DNA of 64,000 bases from positions 1 to 64,000 of the forward strand of contig CATKXY010000007.1 in assembly GCA_949840915.1 (NCBI GenBank). Direction: 5' to 3'. A program made the translations under genes and the position numbers. Source of the stretch: an uncultured Lachnospiraceae bacterium. GTDB lineage: Bacteria > Bacillota > Clostridia > Lachnospirales > Lachnospiraceae. Shown one piece after another: positions 28,485 through 37,177 of the stretch (position 1 is the stretch's first letter; every line of letters starts with the position of its first letter). The notes below the pieces were generated by a model. That model saw nothing but the letters and a program-made list of their open reading frames with translations, had not been told where the DNA came from and did not search any database.

Positions 28485-28494
28485 ACTCTATTCC
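28473..28494. other. hairpin spanning two convergent stop codons
   Basis: GGAATAGAG at 28473-28481 and CTCTATTCC at 28486-28494 form a perfect 9-bp stem with loop TGAA. The addA stop (28482-28484) and the complement of the thiT stop (28488-28490) both lie in it. There is no T-run on either side, so a rho-independent terminator is not certain; it may slow or end transcription from both directions. Confidence 0.45.
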
Positions 28495-29066
28495 TCCGGC
28501 AGCAGCAATCGTTTGGTCTGGGGAGCGGCGAGCAGTGCCACGGCGCCCACTAACGTAAAGATCAGCTCCGGCAGCATGTAGCAGCCATTGTATAAAAAGC
28601 TGTAAAGCCAGGAGTTTTCGGTGGAAAAGCCCTGCCACAGTTCTCCGTAGCTGTGCCAGATAACCGCACCGCTCAAAAAGTGAAAGGCAAAGCGCAGGGT
28701 CACCGCAAGACTGATTCCGCAGATCCAGCCGGGCAGGTTCTTTTTACGGAATATTCCGGCGATACCCAGCACAAAGAACGCGCCTATATAGTCTAAAAAT
28801 ATGCAGGCCAGCAGTATACCGGGGGTAAGTCCCCAGCCGAAAAGGCCGTCTATGACGCTCTGTGTGAATTGGATCAGGGAATAGACAAAAGATACGGTGA
28901 GACCGGGTCCTATGCCCCGACGGATGGAAAAGAGCACGACGGGAAGCATGGAGAGCAGTGTGACGGAGCCGCCCCAGGGCAGCCTGAAGACCCGGATGAA
29001 GCTGAGTACCGTGGCAAGGGCGACCATAACGGCACCTTCCACCAAGATTTTGGTTTTGTTGTTCAT
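28488..29066 (-). CDS. thiT: ThiT, thiamine-specific ECF transporter S component
   Basis: 192 aa, about six membrane helices. The N-terminal ILVEGAVMVALATVLSFIRVF and the GGSVTLLSMLPV segment are characteristic of ThiT, which captures thiamine and docks on the shared ECF energising module (not encoded here). The start at 29066 has AAGGAGGA at good spacing; the longer frame to 29123 has no such site. A TPP riboswitch lies about 100 nt upstream on the same strand, confirming thiamine regulation. Confidence 0.92.
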   Translation of the reverse strand: MNNKTKILVEGAVMVALATVLSFIRVFRLPWGGSVTLLSMLPVVLFSIRRGIGPGLTVSFVYSLIQFTQSVIDGLFGWGLTPGILLACIFLDYIGAFFVLGIAGIFRKKNLPGWICGISLAVTLRFAFHFLSGAVIWHSYGELWQGFSTENSWLYSFLYNGCYMLPELIFTLVGAVALLAAPQTKRLLLPEE

Positions 29067-29165
29067 AAAAAAATCCTCCTTCGTTTGCGCGAGGAGGGAC
29101 AGCATCAGTACGGAAGGAATCAAAGCATAAGGACAAATAATAAATAGAAATAAATGTGCAAAGAT

Positions 29166-29267
29166 TCCTTCGCCTCCCTACGCCGGTATTATCCGGGTCA
29201 GGTAGTGAGGGTTAGAAGCGCGGCCCAAAGGCGGGCGTGCTTCAATCTCAGCGATGTGCTCCCCTGG
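29166..29267 (-). promoter_or_regulatory. TPP riboswitch controlling thiT
   Basis: On the minus strand the conserved thi-box blocks appear in order: GGGGAGC, CTGAGA, a variable stem-loop, AACCCTC, TACCTGACCCGGATAAT, ACCGGCGTAGGGA. This is a complete TPP aptamer. It lies directly upstream of thiT, so excess thiamine pyrophosphate should lower thiT expression. The downstream switch helix (29067-29165) was not resolved. Confidence 0.95.
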
Positions 29268-29352
29268 CGATTCATTTTACCAGATTTAACTATAAAGGGC
29301 GGAGAGGGATTTGTCAAGGCATACATAAACCAATCCCGGAAAAAGGAACAAA

Positions 29353-29562
29353 ATGTCATTATGGGGCTTCATCGGATATGTGGTGTTTCTTCCGCAAATT
29401 GGTTTCCTGCCGTATAACTGGTGGATTTATATCAGAACGGGGTCGGGGAAATGGTGCGAGGCAGAGCAAGCATACCTGGCGGCAGCGTTGTTGTATTATA
29501 TTATTGCATTGTTTATTAAGCTTAAAGAAGCAATAAAGTTTAGTAAAGGAGAGGTGTGGTAA
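29353..29562 (+). CDS. small hypothetical membrane protein
   Basis: 69 aa with two hydrophobic stretches (LWGFIGYVVFLPQIGFLPY and LAAALLYYIIALFIKL) and a short basic tail. AAAAGGAAC precedes the ATG. It lies between the TPP riboswitch on the other strand and the P-loop kinase gene 46 nt downstream, with no gene in the opposite frame to explain the open frame. Not recognised; the protein-like hydrophobic pattern and ribosome binding site are the only support. Confidence 0.4.
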   Translation: MSLWGFIGYVVFLPQIGFLPYNWWIYIRTGSGKWCEAEQAYLAAALLYYIIALFIKLKEAIKFSKGEVW

Positions 29563-29608
29563 TAGATCAAAACCGAAAGGGAAAAAAGCTTATGACGGGA
29601 GGTATCGT

Positions 29609-30130
29609 ATGATTCTATTGATAGCGGGTGCGTCGCATACGGGCAAGACTGCTTTGGCTCAAAGACTTCTTGAGAAATATAGTTATCCATATCTGTCAAT
29701 CGATCATCTGAAAATGGGTCTGATCCGCAGTAAAAACACAACGCTGACACCGGCGAGTGATGAGGAGGCGCTGACAGATTATCTGTGGCCCATCGTCAGA
29801 GAGATGATCAAAACAGCCGTTGAGAATAAACAAAATCTTATTGTGGAGGGTTGTTATATTCCGTTTGACTGGGCAGAAAGCTTTGAGGAGCAATATCTGC
29901 AGCATATCAGATACCGCTGTTTGGTCATGAGTGAATCCTATATACGGCGTCACTATGCTGATATTAAAAATTATGCTAATATTGTGGAGGCGAGACTGGA
30001 TGATTCGGACTGCACCATGGAGTCTCTGATACACGATAACAGGGAGGTTCTGAAAAGGTGCCGGCAATATGGAACGGAGTATTGTCTGATTGACGAATCC
30101 TATCCCGTGGATATCGGGTTTGACCATTAA
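29609..30130 (+). CDS. P-loop kinase, 2-phosphoglycerate-kinase/zeta-like
   Basis: 173 aa. LLIAGASHTGKTALAQRLL is a Walker A loop at the N-terminus, with SIDHLKMGLIRS and LIVEGCYIPFDW matching small-molecule or nucleotide kinases of the AAA_33 / zeta-toxin-like superfamily. Substrate cannot be read. ACGGGAGGTATCGT precedes the ATG. It is 48 nt upstream of the two-component system and may be co-transcribed with it. Confidence 0.65.
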   Translation: MILLIAGASHTGKTALAQRLLEKYSYPYLSIDHLKMGLIRSKNTTLTPASDEEALTDYLWPIVREMIKTAVENKQNLIVEGCYIPFDWAESFEEQYLQHIRYRCLVMSESYIRRHYADIKNYANIVEARLDDSDCTMESLIHDNREVLKRCRQYGTEYCLIDESYPVDIGFDH

Positions 30131-30178
30131 ATGAGGACGGAAAAATCTGAGAAAACAGATGAGTGAGAGGAAGGGTTT

Positions 30179-30853
30179 ATGAGACTGTTGCTGGCGGAGG
30201 ATGAGCGTGAGCTGGCGGATGCGCTGGCAGTGATTTTGAAACATGGCCATTATTCTGTGGATGTGGTTTACAATGGGCAGGACGCGCTGGATTATCTGGA
30301 GGCTCAGGAGTATGACGGGGTTATCCTGGACGTTATGATGCCGAAGCTGGACGGTCTGACGGTGTTAAAGCGTATCCGGCGCCGGCAAAATGCCGTGCCG
30401 GTGCTTTTGCTCACTGCCAGATCGGGTGTGGACGACCGGGTGGAGGGGCTGGACAGCGGCGCCAATGATTATCTGCCGAAGCCTTTTGACACCAGAGAGC
30501 TGCTGGCGCGCATCCGGGCTATGACCAGACAGCAGACCGGGGGTGTGGACAGCCTGCTTCGCTATGGGAATCTGGAGCTGGACAGGCTCACCTTTGAGCT
30601 GACGGCTCCCGGGGGCAGTGTGCGGCTGGGGAACAAGGAGTTTCAGATGATGGAGATGCTGATGGCCAATCCCGGGCAGGTGTTGTCTGTGGAGCGGTTT
30701 ATGGAACGTGTGTGGGGATATGACAGCGATACGGATGCGGGAGTTGTATGGGTAAATGTTTCGTATCTCAGGAAAAAGCTGGCGTCTATTCAGGCGGATG
30801 TGCAGATCAGAGCACTGAGGAATCAGGGGTATCTGCTGACGGAGAAAGAGTGA
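30179..30853 (+). CDS. OmpR-family response regulator
   Basis: 224 aa. Receiver domain with acidic pocket E7-D8, phospho-acceptor D51 in VILDVMMP, LLLTARSG and the conserved Lys in DYLPKPFD; then a winged-helix DNA-binding domain (LTFELTAPGGSVRLGNKEFQ.. to WVNVSYLRKKL). It should be phosphorylated by the histidine kinase that starts 13 nt downstream. The regulon is not evident. Confidence 0.93.
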   Translation: MRLLLAEDERELADALAVILKHGHYSVDVVYNGQDALDYLEAQEYDGVILDVMMPKLDGLTVLKRIRRRQNAVPVLLLTARSGVDDRVEGLDSGANDYLPKPFDTRELLARIRAMTRQQTGGVDSLLRYGNLELDRLTFELTAPGGSVRLGNKEFQMMEMLMANPGQVLSVERFMERVWGYDSDTDAGVVWVNVSYLRKKLASIQADVQIRALRNQGYLLTEKE

Positions 30854-30866
30854 GAGGGGAGAGCGG

Positions 30867-32162
30867 ATGATTCGGCAGCTTCGGAAACAATTCATCATTG
30901 TAGCAATGTGTTCCATGCTCGCGGTGCTGGCGGTGATCGTGGGAAGCCTGAATGCGGCCAGCTATCTGGGAATCGTGCGGCGGGCGGACAGGATTCTGAA
31001 CATGCTGGCTGAGAATGAGGGACGTTTCCCGGAGGATTATCCGGGACGGGAGCATATGGCCGGGGGCGGCCGGAAGACGGACGGGCATAGGCCCGGGCCG
31101 GAGATCTTTGGCGCACCGGATGCGTTTTTGGAATTTACGCCGGAGACGCCCTATGACACCCGGTTTTTCTCCGTGCGCCTGGATGGGAGCGGCGAGGTCG
31201 TCTCGGTGGATACGGGGAGGATTGCCGCGGTGGAGACCGGGGAGGCTATTCAGTATGCGCAGGAGATCTGGAGCGCGCGCAGTGCATCGGGTTTTGTGGG
31301 GAGTTATCGCTATTTGAATCGGACAGCGGGGGAGGCTGCAGGGGGCCGGATTATTTTTGTGGACTGCGGGAGAGATTTGATGGCTTTTCGCAGCCTGTTA
31401 TTCACCAGCGCAGGGGTGTCTCTGCTTGGGCTGTCTGTGGTGTTTGTGCTGGTGTTCATTTTTTCCGGAAAGGTATTTGCACCCGTGGAGGAGAGCTATC
31501 GGAAGCAGAAGCGTTTTATCACGGACGCCGGCCATGAGCTGAAGACGCCCCTCACAGTCATCTCGGCCAATGTGGATATTTTGGAGCTGGAGGGGCGTGA
31601 GAGTCAGTGGACTGCAAGTATTCGCAATCAGGTAAACAGGCTGGGCAGACTCACGGAACAGCTGGTTTTGCTCTCGGGGCTGGAGGAGGAAGAAAAAACT
31701 GTGTCTGAGCCATGTGATTTGTCGGAGATTGTGACGGAGACGGCAGCGGTCTTTGAGCCCATGCTGTGTGCGGGAGGCAGGAGGCTGAAGCTGGAGGTGG
31801 AGCAGGGTATTATCTGTCGGGGAGACAGGGCGAAGCTTGGCCAGATGGTGGAGCTGTTATTGGAAAACGCGCTGAAATACGCATCCGACCCGGGAGAGAT
31901 CCGTCTGAGTCTGGAGTCTGCGGGGGGCAGGGCAAGGCTCCTTTTGTGGAATACGGTGGAGGAGGGGAGCGGCATTGTGCCGGGCAGCCTGGATATTCTC
32001 TTCGAGCGTTTTTACCGTCTTGACGCTTCCAGAAATTCCGGGACCGGAGGAAGCGGTATCGGTCTCTCCATCGTCAAGGCCATTGTCCGTCAGCACGGCG
32101 GAAGGATTACGGCAAAGAGCGAGGACGGCAGATCCGTCAGCTTTGAGATATCACTGCCGTAG
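30867..32162 (+). CDS. sensor histidine kinase
   Basis: 431 aa. Two membrane helices (about 8-30 and 178-200) flank an extracytoplasmic sensor region; the second runs straight into the kinase part with no clear HAMP. The H-box DAGHELKTPLTVI contains H223; the ATPase has an N-box (LLENALKYA) and G-box (GTGGSGIGLSIVKAIV). Paired with the preceding regulator. The 3' end overlaps the convergent lysR gene by 26 nt. Confidence 0.92.
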   Translation: MIRQLRKQFIIVAMCSMLAVLAVIVGSLNAASYLGIVRRADRILNMLAENEGRFPEDYPGREHMAGGGRKTDGHRPGPEIFGAPDAFLEFTPETPYDTRFFSVRLDGSGEVVSVDTGRIAAVETGEAIQYAQEIWSARSASGFVGSYRYLNRTAGEAAGGRIIFVDCGRDLMAFRSLLFTSAGVSLLGLSVVFVLVFIFSGKVFAPVEESYRKQKRFITDAGHELKTPLTVISANVDILELEGRESQWTASIRNQVNRLGRLTEQLVLLSGLEEEEKTVSEPCDLSEIVTETAAVFEPMLCAGGRRLKLEVEQGIICRGDRAKLGQMVELLLENALKYASDPGEIRLSLESAGGRARLLLWNTVEEGSGIVPGSLDILFERFYRLDASRNSGTGGSGIGLSIVKAIVRQHGGRITAKSEDGRSVSFEISLP

Positions 32163-33051
32163 ATCGGACAGATTCAAGCAGCTTTTTTAACGCTCCGGCC
32201 GCTATGGTCAAGGGGCGTTCTCTGTTTTCCACGAGGAAAATCCCGCGGAGGGGAATCGGCTCTCGCAGAGTGATCCGGCAGATATCTCCTGTGTCCAGGG
32301 CGTCCTGTGCCAGCTTTTCCGGGAGGAAGCCGAGCCCCAGATTGTTTTTTACCATGGGCAGGATCTGATCGGTTGTGGCAGCCTCGAACTCCGGTCTCAG
32401 AGTGAGTCCGTTTGCCCGGTAAAAATCGTCATAAAAGCGATGGCTCATAGTGGATTCTCCGAGGCATACCAGCGGATACCCGCAGATGTCTCTGAGCGTG
32501 TGAGTTTGACCGGACAGGCTGCTGAAAGCGTTCCCGCCGATCAGTATATCCTGAAAATCCGTGAGAGAGGTGGCTGTCAGAGAATCGGGAATATCGGCAG
32601 GGGAGGCGACTACGGCAAAGTCAACCAGGCCCTGCCTCACGGATTCAATTGCCTGGGAGGTGAGATGATTGCGTATGCGTATGCGGATTTCGGGATGGGT
32701 CTGTCTGAATTTTTTCAGCGCGGGGAGGAGGAGCAGGTGCAGCGCGGTCTCGCTGGCGCCCACGGATACGACTCCCCGGTGTAACCCGGCGAGCATTTTC
32801 AATTCTTCTTCCGCCGTCTGAATCTGTTCCACAGCAATTTTTATATGAGAGTAGAGACGTTCGCCTTCGGGCGTCAGTGCGATTCCCCGGTTGGAGCGCA
32901 CAAAGAGCAGGCATCCCAGATCGTGCTCGAGAAGCTTTATGGCCCGGGAAATGTTGGGCTGGCTGCCGTGCAGCATATCGGCGGCCAGCGTCAGGTTTTT
33001 GTATTTTGCGGCGTAATAAAAAATGCGGTAATACTCGTAGTTTATGTTCAT
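32137..33051 (-). CDS. LysR-family transcriptional regulator
   Basis: 304 aa. N-terminal winged HTH (YYRIFYYAAKYKNLTLAADMLHGSQPNISRAI) followed by a LysR substrate-binding domain. Start taken at ATG 33051, where the HTH begins; the frame is open further upstream but has no better ribosome binding site. Divergent from the MATE gene, with a palindromic operator candidate between them, so it probably controls that transporter and itself. Ligand unknown. Confidence 0.85.
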   Translation of the reverse strand: MNINYEYYRIFYYAAKYKNLTLAADMLHGSQPNISRAIKLLEHDLGCLLFVRSNRGIALTPEGERLYSHIKIAVEQIQTAEEELKMLAGLHRGVVSVGASETALHLLLLPALKKFRQTHPEIRIRIRNHLTSQAIESVRQGLVDFAVVASPADIPDSLTATSLTDFQDILIGGNAFSSLSGQTHTLRDICGYPLVCLGESTMSHRFYDDFYRANGLTLRPEFEAATTDQILPMVKNNLGLGFLPEKLAQDALDTGDICRITLREPIPLRGIFLVENRERPLTIAAGALKKLLESVRSTAVISQS

Positions 33052-33105
33052 TTCTTTGTCCGGCTCAGCGGGAACTCCTCCTCTTTGTGAATTAATATCT
33101 AAAAA

Positions 33106-33124
33106 TGATATACCCAATATATCA
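33106..33124. promoter_or_regulatory. palindromic operator candidate between lysR and MATE
   Basis: TGATATA (33106-33112), spacer CCCAA, TATATCA (33118-33124): a perfect 7-bp inverted repeat with dyad symmetry, of the type LysR proteins bind. It is 10 nt upstream of the MATE -35 element and about 55 nt from the lysR start. Confidence 0.6.
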
Positions 33125-33133
33125 AACATATAT

Positions 33134-33162
33134 TTTTCAAATGCTTCTGCAGAAAGTATAAT
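33134..33162 (+). promoter_or_regulatory. promoter of MATE gene
   Basis: TTTTCA at 33134-33139, 17-nt spacer, consensus TATAAT at 33157-33162; 50 nt upstream of the start codon. The weak -35 fits dependence on an activator such as the neighbouring LysR protein. Confidence 0.55.
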
Positions 33163-33211
33163 ACCGGATGGAGAAAGATGCAAGCGTTTATACTGAAACG
33201 GAGGTATGGTT

Positions 33212-34543
33212 ATGAATCGGGATCTGACAGTGGGGAGACCGGAGACAGTTCTATGGAAGTTTTGTGTGCCGTTGTTCGGGAGCATTCTCTTTCAACAGCT
33301 CTATAATATCGCGGACAGCTTTGTGGCGGGAAAGTATATCGGAGAGAATGCACTGGCTGCAGTGGGCAACAGCTATGAGATCACTCTGATCTTTATCGCG
33401 TTTGCCTTTGGCTGCAATATGGGCTGTTCCGTGACGGTGTCACAGTTGTTTGGCGCAAAGAAATACCGGGAAATGAAGACTGCCGTATATACATCCGTGA
33501 CTGCCGGCGCCGTATTGTGTGTGCTGCTTGTGCTGTCGGGGATAATCGGCTGCGGGAGTCTGCTTGAGCTGATCCGTACCCCGGATATTATTTTTGCGGA
33601 TTCTGAATTGTATCTGGATATTTATATTCTCGGTTTTCCGTTTCTGCTTTTTTATAATGTCGCCACAGGAATCTTTTCGGCCTTGGGGGATTCCAGGACG
33701 CCGTTTTTCTTTCTGGCGTTTTCGTCCCTCTCCAATATCGCTGTGGATATTTTGTTTGTCGCCGCCTTTCAGATGGGCGTGGCAGGTGTGGCGTGGGCGA
33801 CTTGTCTCTGCCAGGGGCTGAGCTGTGTCCTGGCGCTGTGCGCAGTGAAAAAGAGACTGGACGGCATACATACGGAGAGTAAGGCGGCGCCGTTTTCGGC
33901 AGCGCTTCTGAAAAAAATTGCGGTCATTGCGATACCCAGTATCCTGCAGCAGAGTTTTATCTCGATCGGAAATATCGTGATTCAGGGTGTAATCAACGGG
34001 TTTGGTTCTGAGGTGATCGCAGGATATGCGGCGGCCGTCAAACTCAACAATCTGGTCATCACTTCACTCACAACGCTGGGGAACGGCATCTCCAATTACA
34101 CGGCGCAGAATCTGGGAGCGGGACTCCTGCCCCGTGTGAGAGCAGGCTGCAGAGCGGCCGTCAAAATGGTATGGATGCTGTGTATACCCATTGTACTGCT
34201 GTATCTGCTGGGAAACCGGCTGCTGATACAGGTGTTTATGGATGAGCCTTCGGAGCTGGCGCTTCTGTCCGGAACCTGGTTTTTGAAAATTGTGGCGCCG
34301 TTTTACTTTGTCGTGTCCGTGAAGCTGGCGACTGACGGAATCCTGCGCGGGGCGGGGCTTATGAGACAGTTTATGACCGCAACCCTGACGGATCTGCTTC
34401 TGCGGGTGATTCTGGCCATCGTTTTTGCCGGACAGTGGGGATATCTGGGAATCTGGTGCGCATGGCCCGTGGGCTGGTGCGTCTCGGCAGTATTGTCCGT
34501 AGGGTTTTATCGGGCGAGGTTTGCGGTGAAAGAAAAAACGTAA
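33212..34543 (+). CDS. MATE-family multidrug efflux transporter
   Basis: 443 aa, twelve membrane helices in two similar halves, MATE type (PLFGSILFQQLYNIADSFVAGKYIGENALAAVGNSYEI is the usual first-half opening). It exports small cationic drugs or metabolites using an ion gradient. ATG 33212 is 7 nt after GGAGG, while ATG 33206 is too close to it. The stop codon is part of the left half-site of the downstream BirA operator. Confidence 0.9.
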   Translation: MNRDLTVGRPETVLWKFCVPLFGSILFQQLYNIADSFVAGKYIGENALAAVGNSYEITLIFIAFAFGCNMGCSVTVSQLFGAKKYREMKTAVYTSVTAGAVLCVLLVLSGIIGCGSLLELIRTPDIIFADSELYLDIYILGFPFLLFYNVATGIFSALGDSRTPFFFLAFSSLSNIAVDILFVAAFQMGVAGVAWATCLCQGLSCVLALCAVKKRLDGIHTESKAAPFSAALLKKIAVIAIPSILQQSFISIGNIVIQGVINGFGSEVIAGYAAAVKLNNLVITSLTTLGNGISNYTAQNLGAGLLPRVRAGCRAAVKMVWMLCIPIVLLYLLGNRLLIQVFMDEPSELALLSGTWFLKIVAPFYFVVSVKLATDGILRGAGLMRQFMTATLTDLLLRVILAIVFAGQWGYLGIWCAWPVGWCVSAVLSVGFYRARFAVKEKT

Positions 34544-34569
34544 ACCAAATAAATACATGTGGTTGACAA
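34538..34569. promoter_or_regulatory. BirA operator
   Basis: ACGTAAACC (34538-34546), 14-nt spacer, GGTTGACAA (34561-34569). Compared with the known BirA site TTGTAAACC-N14/15-GGTTTACAA, the halves match at 7/9 and 8/9 positions with correct spacing. The right half contains the -35 element of the birA promoter, so biotinyl-AMP-bound BirA should block transcription of birA and the biotin genes behind it. Confidence 0.82.
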
Positions 34570-34591
34570 TGTGCAAGACGTGTGGTAAGAT
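34563..34591 (+). promoter_or_regulatory. promoter of birA-bio operon
   Basis: TTGACA at 34563-34568, 17-nt spacer, TAAGAT at 34586-34591, 23 nt before the birA ATG. The -35 is inside the BirA operator right half. Confidence 0.8.
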
Positions 34592-34614
34592 TATGTCAAT
34601 TTATGGGAGAACGT

Positions 34615-35604
34615 ATGAATACGAGGGAAAAGCTGCTGGAATTGCTGGAATCGAATAGGGGCGTGTATTTCTCGGGCGAGGAGATTGCCGGGAGGCTGAA
34701 CGTATCGCGGACTGCTGTGTGGAAGGCGGTAAAATCGCTTCAAAGCGCGGGATATGCCATAGATGCGGTGACAAATAAGGGCTATTGTCTGTCGAGAGAT
34801 ACGGATATTCTGTCGGCGCAGGGAATCAGGAAATATCTGCGGGTTTCAAGGCAGCAGGTTTCTGATCCGGATATTTTCGTCCTTGATACGGCTGTTTCTA
34901 CCAATGCCGTAGTGAGAGAGGGAGCTGACGGCGGTATGCCGGAGGGATATACCGTGCTGTCCAATGAACAATCGGCAGGGCGCGGGCGGCTGGGACGAAG
35001 CTTTTTTTCACCTCGGGGTACGGGTATATATATGAGCATACTGCTGCGTCCCGGAAACTGTTCGCCCGGGCAGGCGGTGAGAATTACTACCATGGCTGCT
35101 GTGGCTGTGTGTGAGGCCATTGAGGCCGTATCCGGAGAACAGGCGCAGATCAAGTGGGTGAATGACATCTATGTGCGGGACAAAAAGGTCTGCGGTATTT
35201 TGACGGAGGGTTCTTTCGGGCTGGAGAGCGGATTGCTGGAGTATGCCGTGCTGGGCGTCGGGATCAATGTGTATCAGCCGGAAGGAGGATTTCCGGAGGA
35301 ATTGCTGGATATTGCGGGAGCTGTCCTGACGGATCGCAGGGAGGATGTCAAGAACCGTCTGGCTGCTGAGTTTTTGAATCATTTTTACGGATATTACGGT
35401 GGTCAGGGTCATGGTATTGCGGATTATGTGGAGGAGTACCGGCGGCGCAGCCTTGTGACCGGAAAGCGGATAGCCGTATTATCAGGAAATGAAACCAGAG
35501 GCGCGGTCGCCTTGGGTATAGATGATGAATGCGGTCTGTTAGTCAGATATGACGACGGCGGGGAGGCTTGTCTTTCCTCCGGGGAGATCAGCATTCGGCT
35601 CTAA
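34615..35604 (+). CDS. birA: BirA bifunctional biotin ligase and repressor
   Basis: 329 aa. N-terminal winged HTH (SGEEIAGRLNVSRTAVWKAV, residues about 18-37), central ligase with NEQSAGRGRLGRSF (biotinyl-AMP loop), KWVNDIYV with catalytic Lys and GILTEG, and a C-terminal SH3-like domain. Attaches biotin to carboxylases and represses the operon when biotin is plentiful. ATG 34615 follows GGGAGA. First gene of birA-bioY-bioB-bioD-bioA. Confidence 0.95.
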   Translation: MNTREKLLELLESNRGVYFSGEEIAGRLNVSRTAVWKAVKSLQSAGYAIDAVTNKGYCLSRDTDILSAQGIRKYLRVSRQQVSDPDIFVLDTAVSTNAVVREGADGGMPEGYTVLSNEQSAGRGRLGRSFFSPRGTGIYMSILLRPGNCSPGQAVRITTMAAVAVCEAIEAVSGEQAQIKWVNDIYVRDKKVCGILTEGSFGLESGLLEYAVLGVGINVYQPEGGFPEELLDIAGAVLTDRREDVKNRLAAEFLNHFYGYYGGQGHGIADYVEEYRRRSLVTGKRIAVLSGNETRGAVALGIDDECGLLVRYDDGGEACLSSGEISIRL

Positions 35605-35633
35605 TTAATTGATTCATAGGAGGAGGCAGAGTA

Positions 35634-36209
35634 TTGAGAGCAGGGAAAACCAGAAATCTGATTTTATGTGCAATGTTTGTGGCGTTGATCGTAGTGGGGG
35701 CGTTTATCAGAATACCGATCCCGGTGGTTCCGTTTACGCTGCAGTTTTTGTTTACAATGCGGGCGGGGCTTTTGCTGGGTGGGAAGTTGGGGGCCGCCGC
35801 GGTCTGCATTTACATAGTAATGGGTCTGCTGGGACTGCCTGTATTTACGGAAGGCGGCGGACTGGCCTATATCCTGAAGCCGAGTTTCGGCTACATTATC
35901 GGATTTGCGGTGGCTGCCTATGTCACGGGGCAGATTGCAAATAAGACGTCCCGGCCGGGTTACGGACGTCTGCTTTGTGCCAACTTTACCGGTCTGGCAA
36001 TCGTCTATTTGTTCGGCATGGTCTATTATTATATGATCAGCAATTTTTATCTGGAGTCGCCGATCGGCTTGTGGCCATTATTTTTGTATTGCTTTATACT
36101 GGCTGTTCCGGGGGATATCGCGCTTTGCATTCTCGGCGCGGTGCTGGGGAAAAGGCTGATTCCGATAATGAAGAGAGAAAATGAACAGATGGCGGGAGTG
36201 ATAAAATGA
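35634..36209 (+). CDS. bioY: BioY biotin transporter S component
   Basis: 191 aa, about six membrane helices, with the BioY N-terminal pattern FVALIVVGAFIRIPIPVVPFTLQFLFT. It binds biotin and works with the ECF module. TTG start behind AGGAGGAGG. Overlaps bioB by 4 nt (ATGA). Confidence 0.93.
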   Translation: MRAGKTRNLILCAMFVALIVVGAFIRIPIPVVPFTLQFLFTMRAGLLLGGKLGAAAVCIYIVMGLLGLPVFTEGGGLAYILKPSFGYIIGFAVAAYVTGQIANKTSRPGYGRLLCANFTGLAIVYLFGMVYYYMISNFYLESPIGLWPLFLYCFILAVPGDIALCILGAVLGKRLIPIMKRENEQMAGVIK

Positions 36210-37177
36210 CAAAGTTACAGGTATTGACGGATAAAGTGCTGAAGGGCGGAACGATCACAAGAGAGGAGGCGCTGTGTTTGTATGAGCAGCCGCTTTCGGA
36301 GCTGTGTGAGAGCGCCGATCGGATCCGCAGGCATTTTTGCGGCGACAGCTTTGATATCTGTACCATTATTAACGGAAAGAGCGGCGCATGTTCCGAGAAC
36401 TGTAAATTTTGTGCGCAATCCGCCCACAATCACACCTGTGCGGAACAGTATCCGCTGCTTCCCGATGAGGAGATCCTGGCGCAGGCCAGAATCAATCACG
36501 AGCAGGGAGTGCTTCGCTATTCGATCGTCACTTCGGGAAAGCGTCTCTCCGATGAGGAGGTGGACAGGATGTGCGGGGTGGTGAGGAGAATCAAAGCAGA
36601 GGTGGGAATTTTAGTATGCGTCTCCTTTGGACTGTTGGAGGAAGGGCAGTTTCGTAAGCTGAAGGAAGCCGGGGTGACAAGAGTTCACAATAATCTGGAG
36701 ACCTCCGGAAGAAATTTTGCCAATGTATGTACCACGCACAGCTTTGACGATAAGGTGGCGGCTATCCGCGCTGCTATGGCGGCAGGGCTTACAGTGTGCA
36801 GCGGCGGTATTATGGGGCTGGGAGAGTCGGTGGAAGACCGGATTGATATGGCGCTTAGTCTGCGGGAGCTTGGCATCAGAAGTGTACCGGTCAATCTGCT
36901 GAATCCGATTCCGGGTACGCCTTTTGAGAAGAACAGGAGACTGACTGACGAGGATCTTAAGAGGATCGTGGCAGTCTATCGTTTTCTTCTGCCCGATGCA
37001 TATATCCGGCTGGCGGGGGGCAGGGGACTGCTCGCCGACAAGGGCAGGGGATGCTTTAAATCCGGCGCCAACGCGGCGATATCGGGGGATATGCTCACTA
37101 CTGCCGGTATTACCACCGGGACGGATATGGAACTTTTAGAAGAGTTGGGTTATAAGGTGGAGATTGGTAATGAGTAA
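36206..37177 (+). CDS. bioB: biotin synthase
   Basis: 323 aa radical-SAM enzyme that inserts sulfur into dethiobiotin. The CxxxCxxC cluster is C62, C66, C69 in SGACSENCKFCAQSA; VHNNLETSGRNF, NLLNPIPGTP and the C-terminal GRGCFKSGANAAI segment match BioB. Normal length. ATGA overlap with bioY and 8-nt overlap with bioD. Confidence 0.96.
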   Translation: MTKLQVLTDKVLKGGTITREEALCLYEQPLSELCESADRIRRHFCGDSFDICTIINGKSGACSENCKFCAQSAHNHTCAEQYPLLPDEEILAQARINHEQGVLRYSIVTSGKRLSDEEVDRMCGVVRRIKAEVGILVCVSFGLLEEGQFRKLKEAGVTRVHNNLETSGRNFANVCTTHSFDDKVAAIRAAMAAGLTVCSGGIMGLGESVEDRIDMALSLRELGIRSVPVNLLNPIPGTPFEKNRRLTDEDLKRIVAVYRFLLPDAYIRLAGGRGLLADKGRGCFKSGANAAISGDMLTTAGITTGTDMELLEELGYKVEIGNE

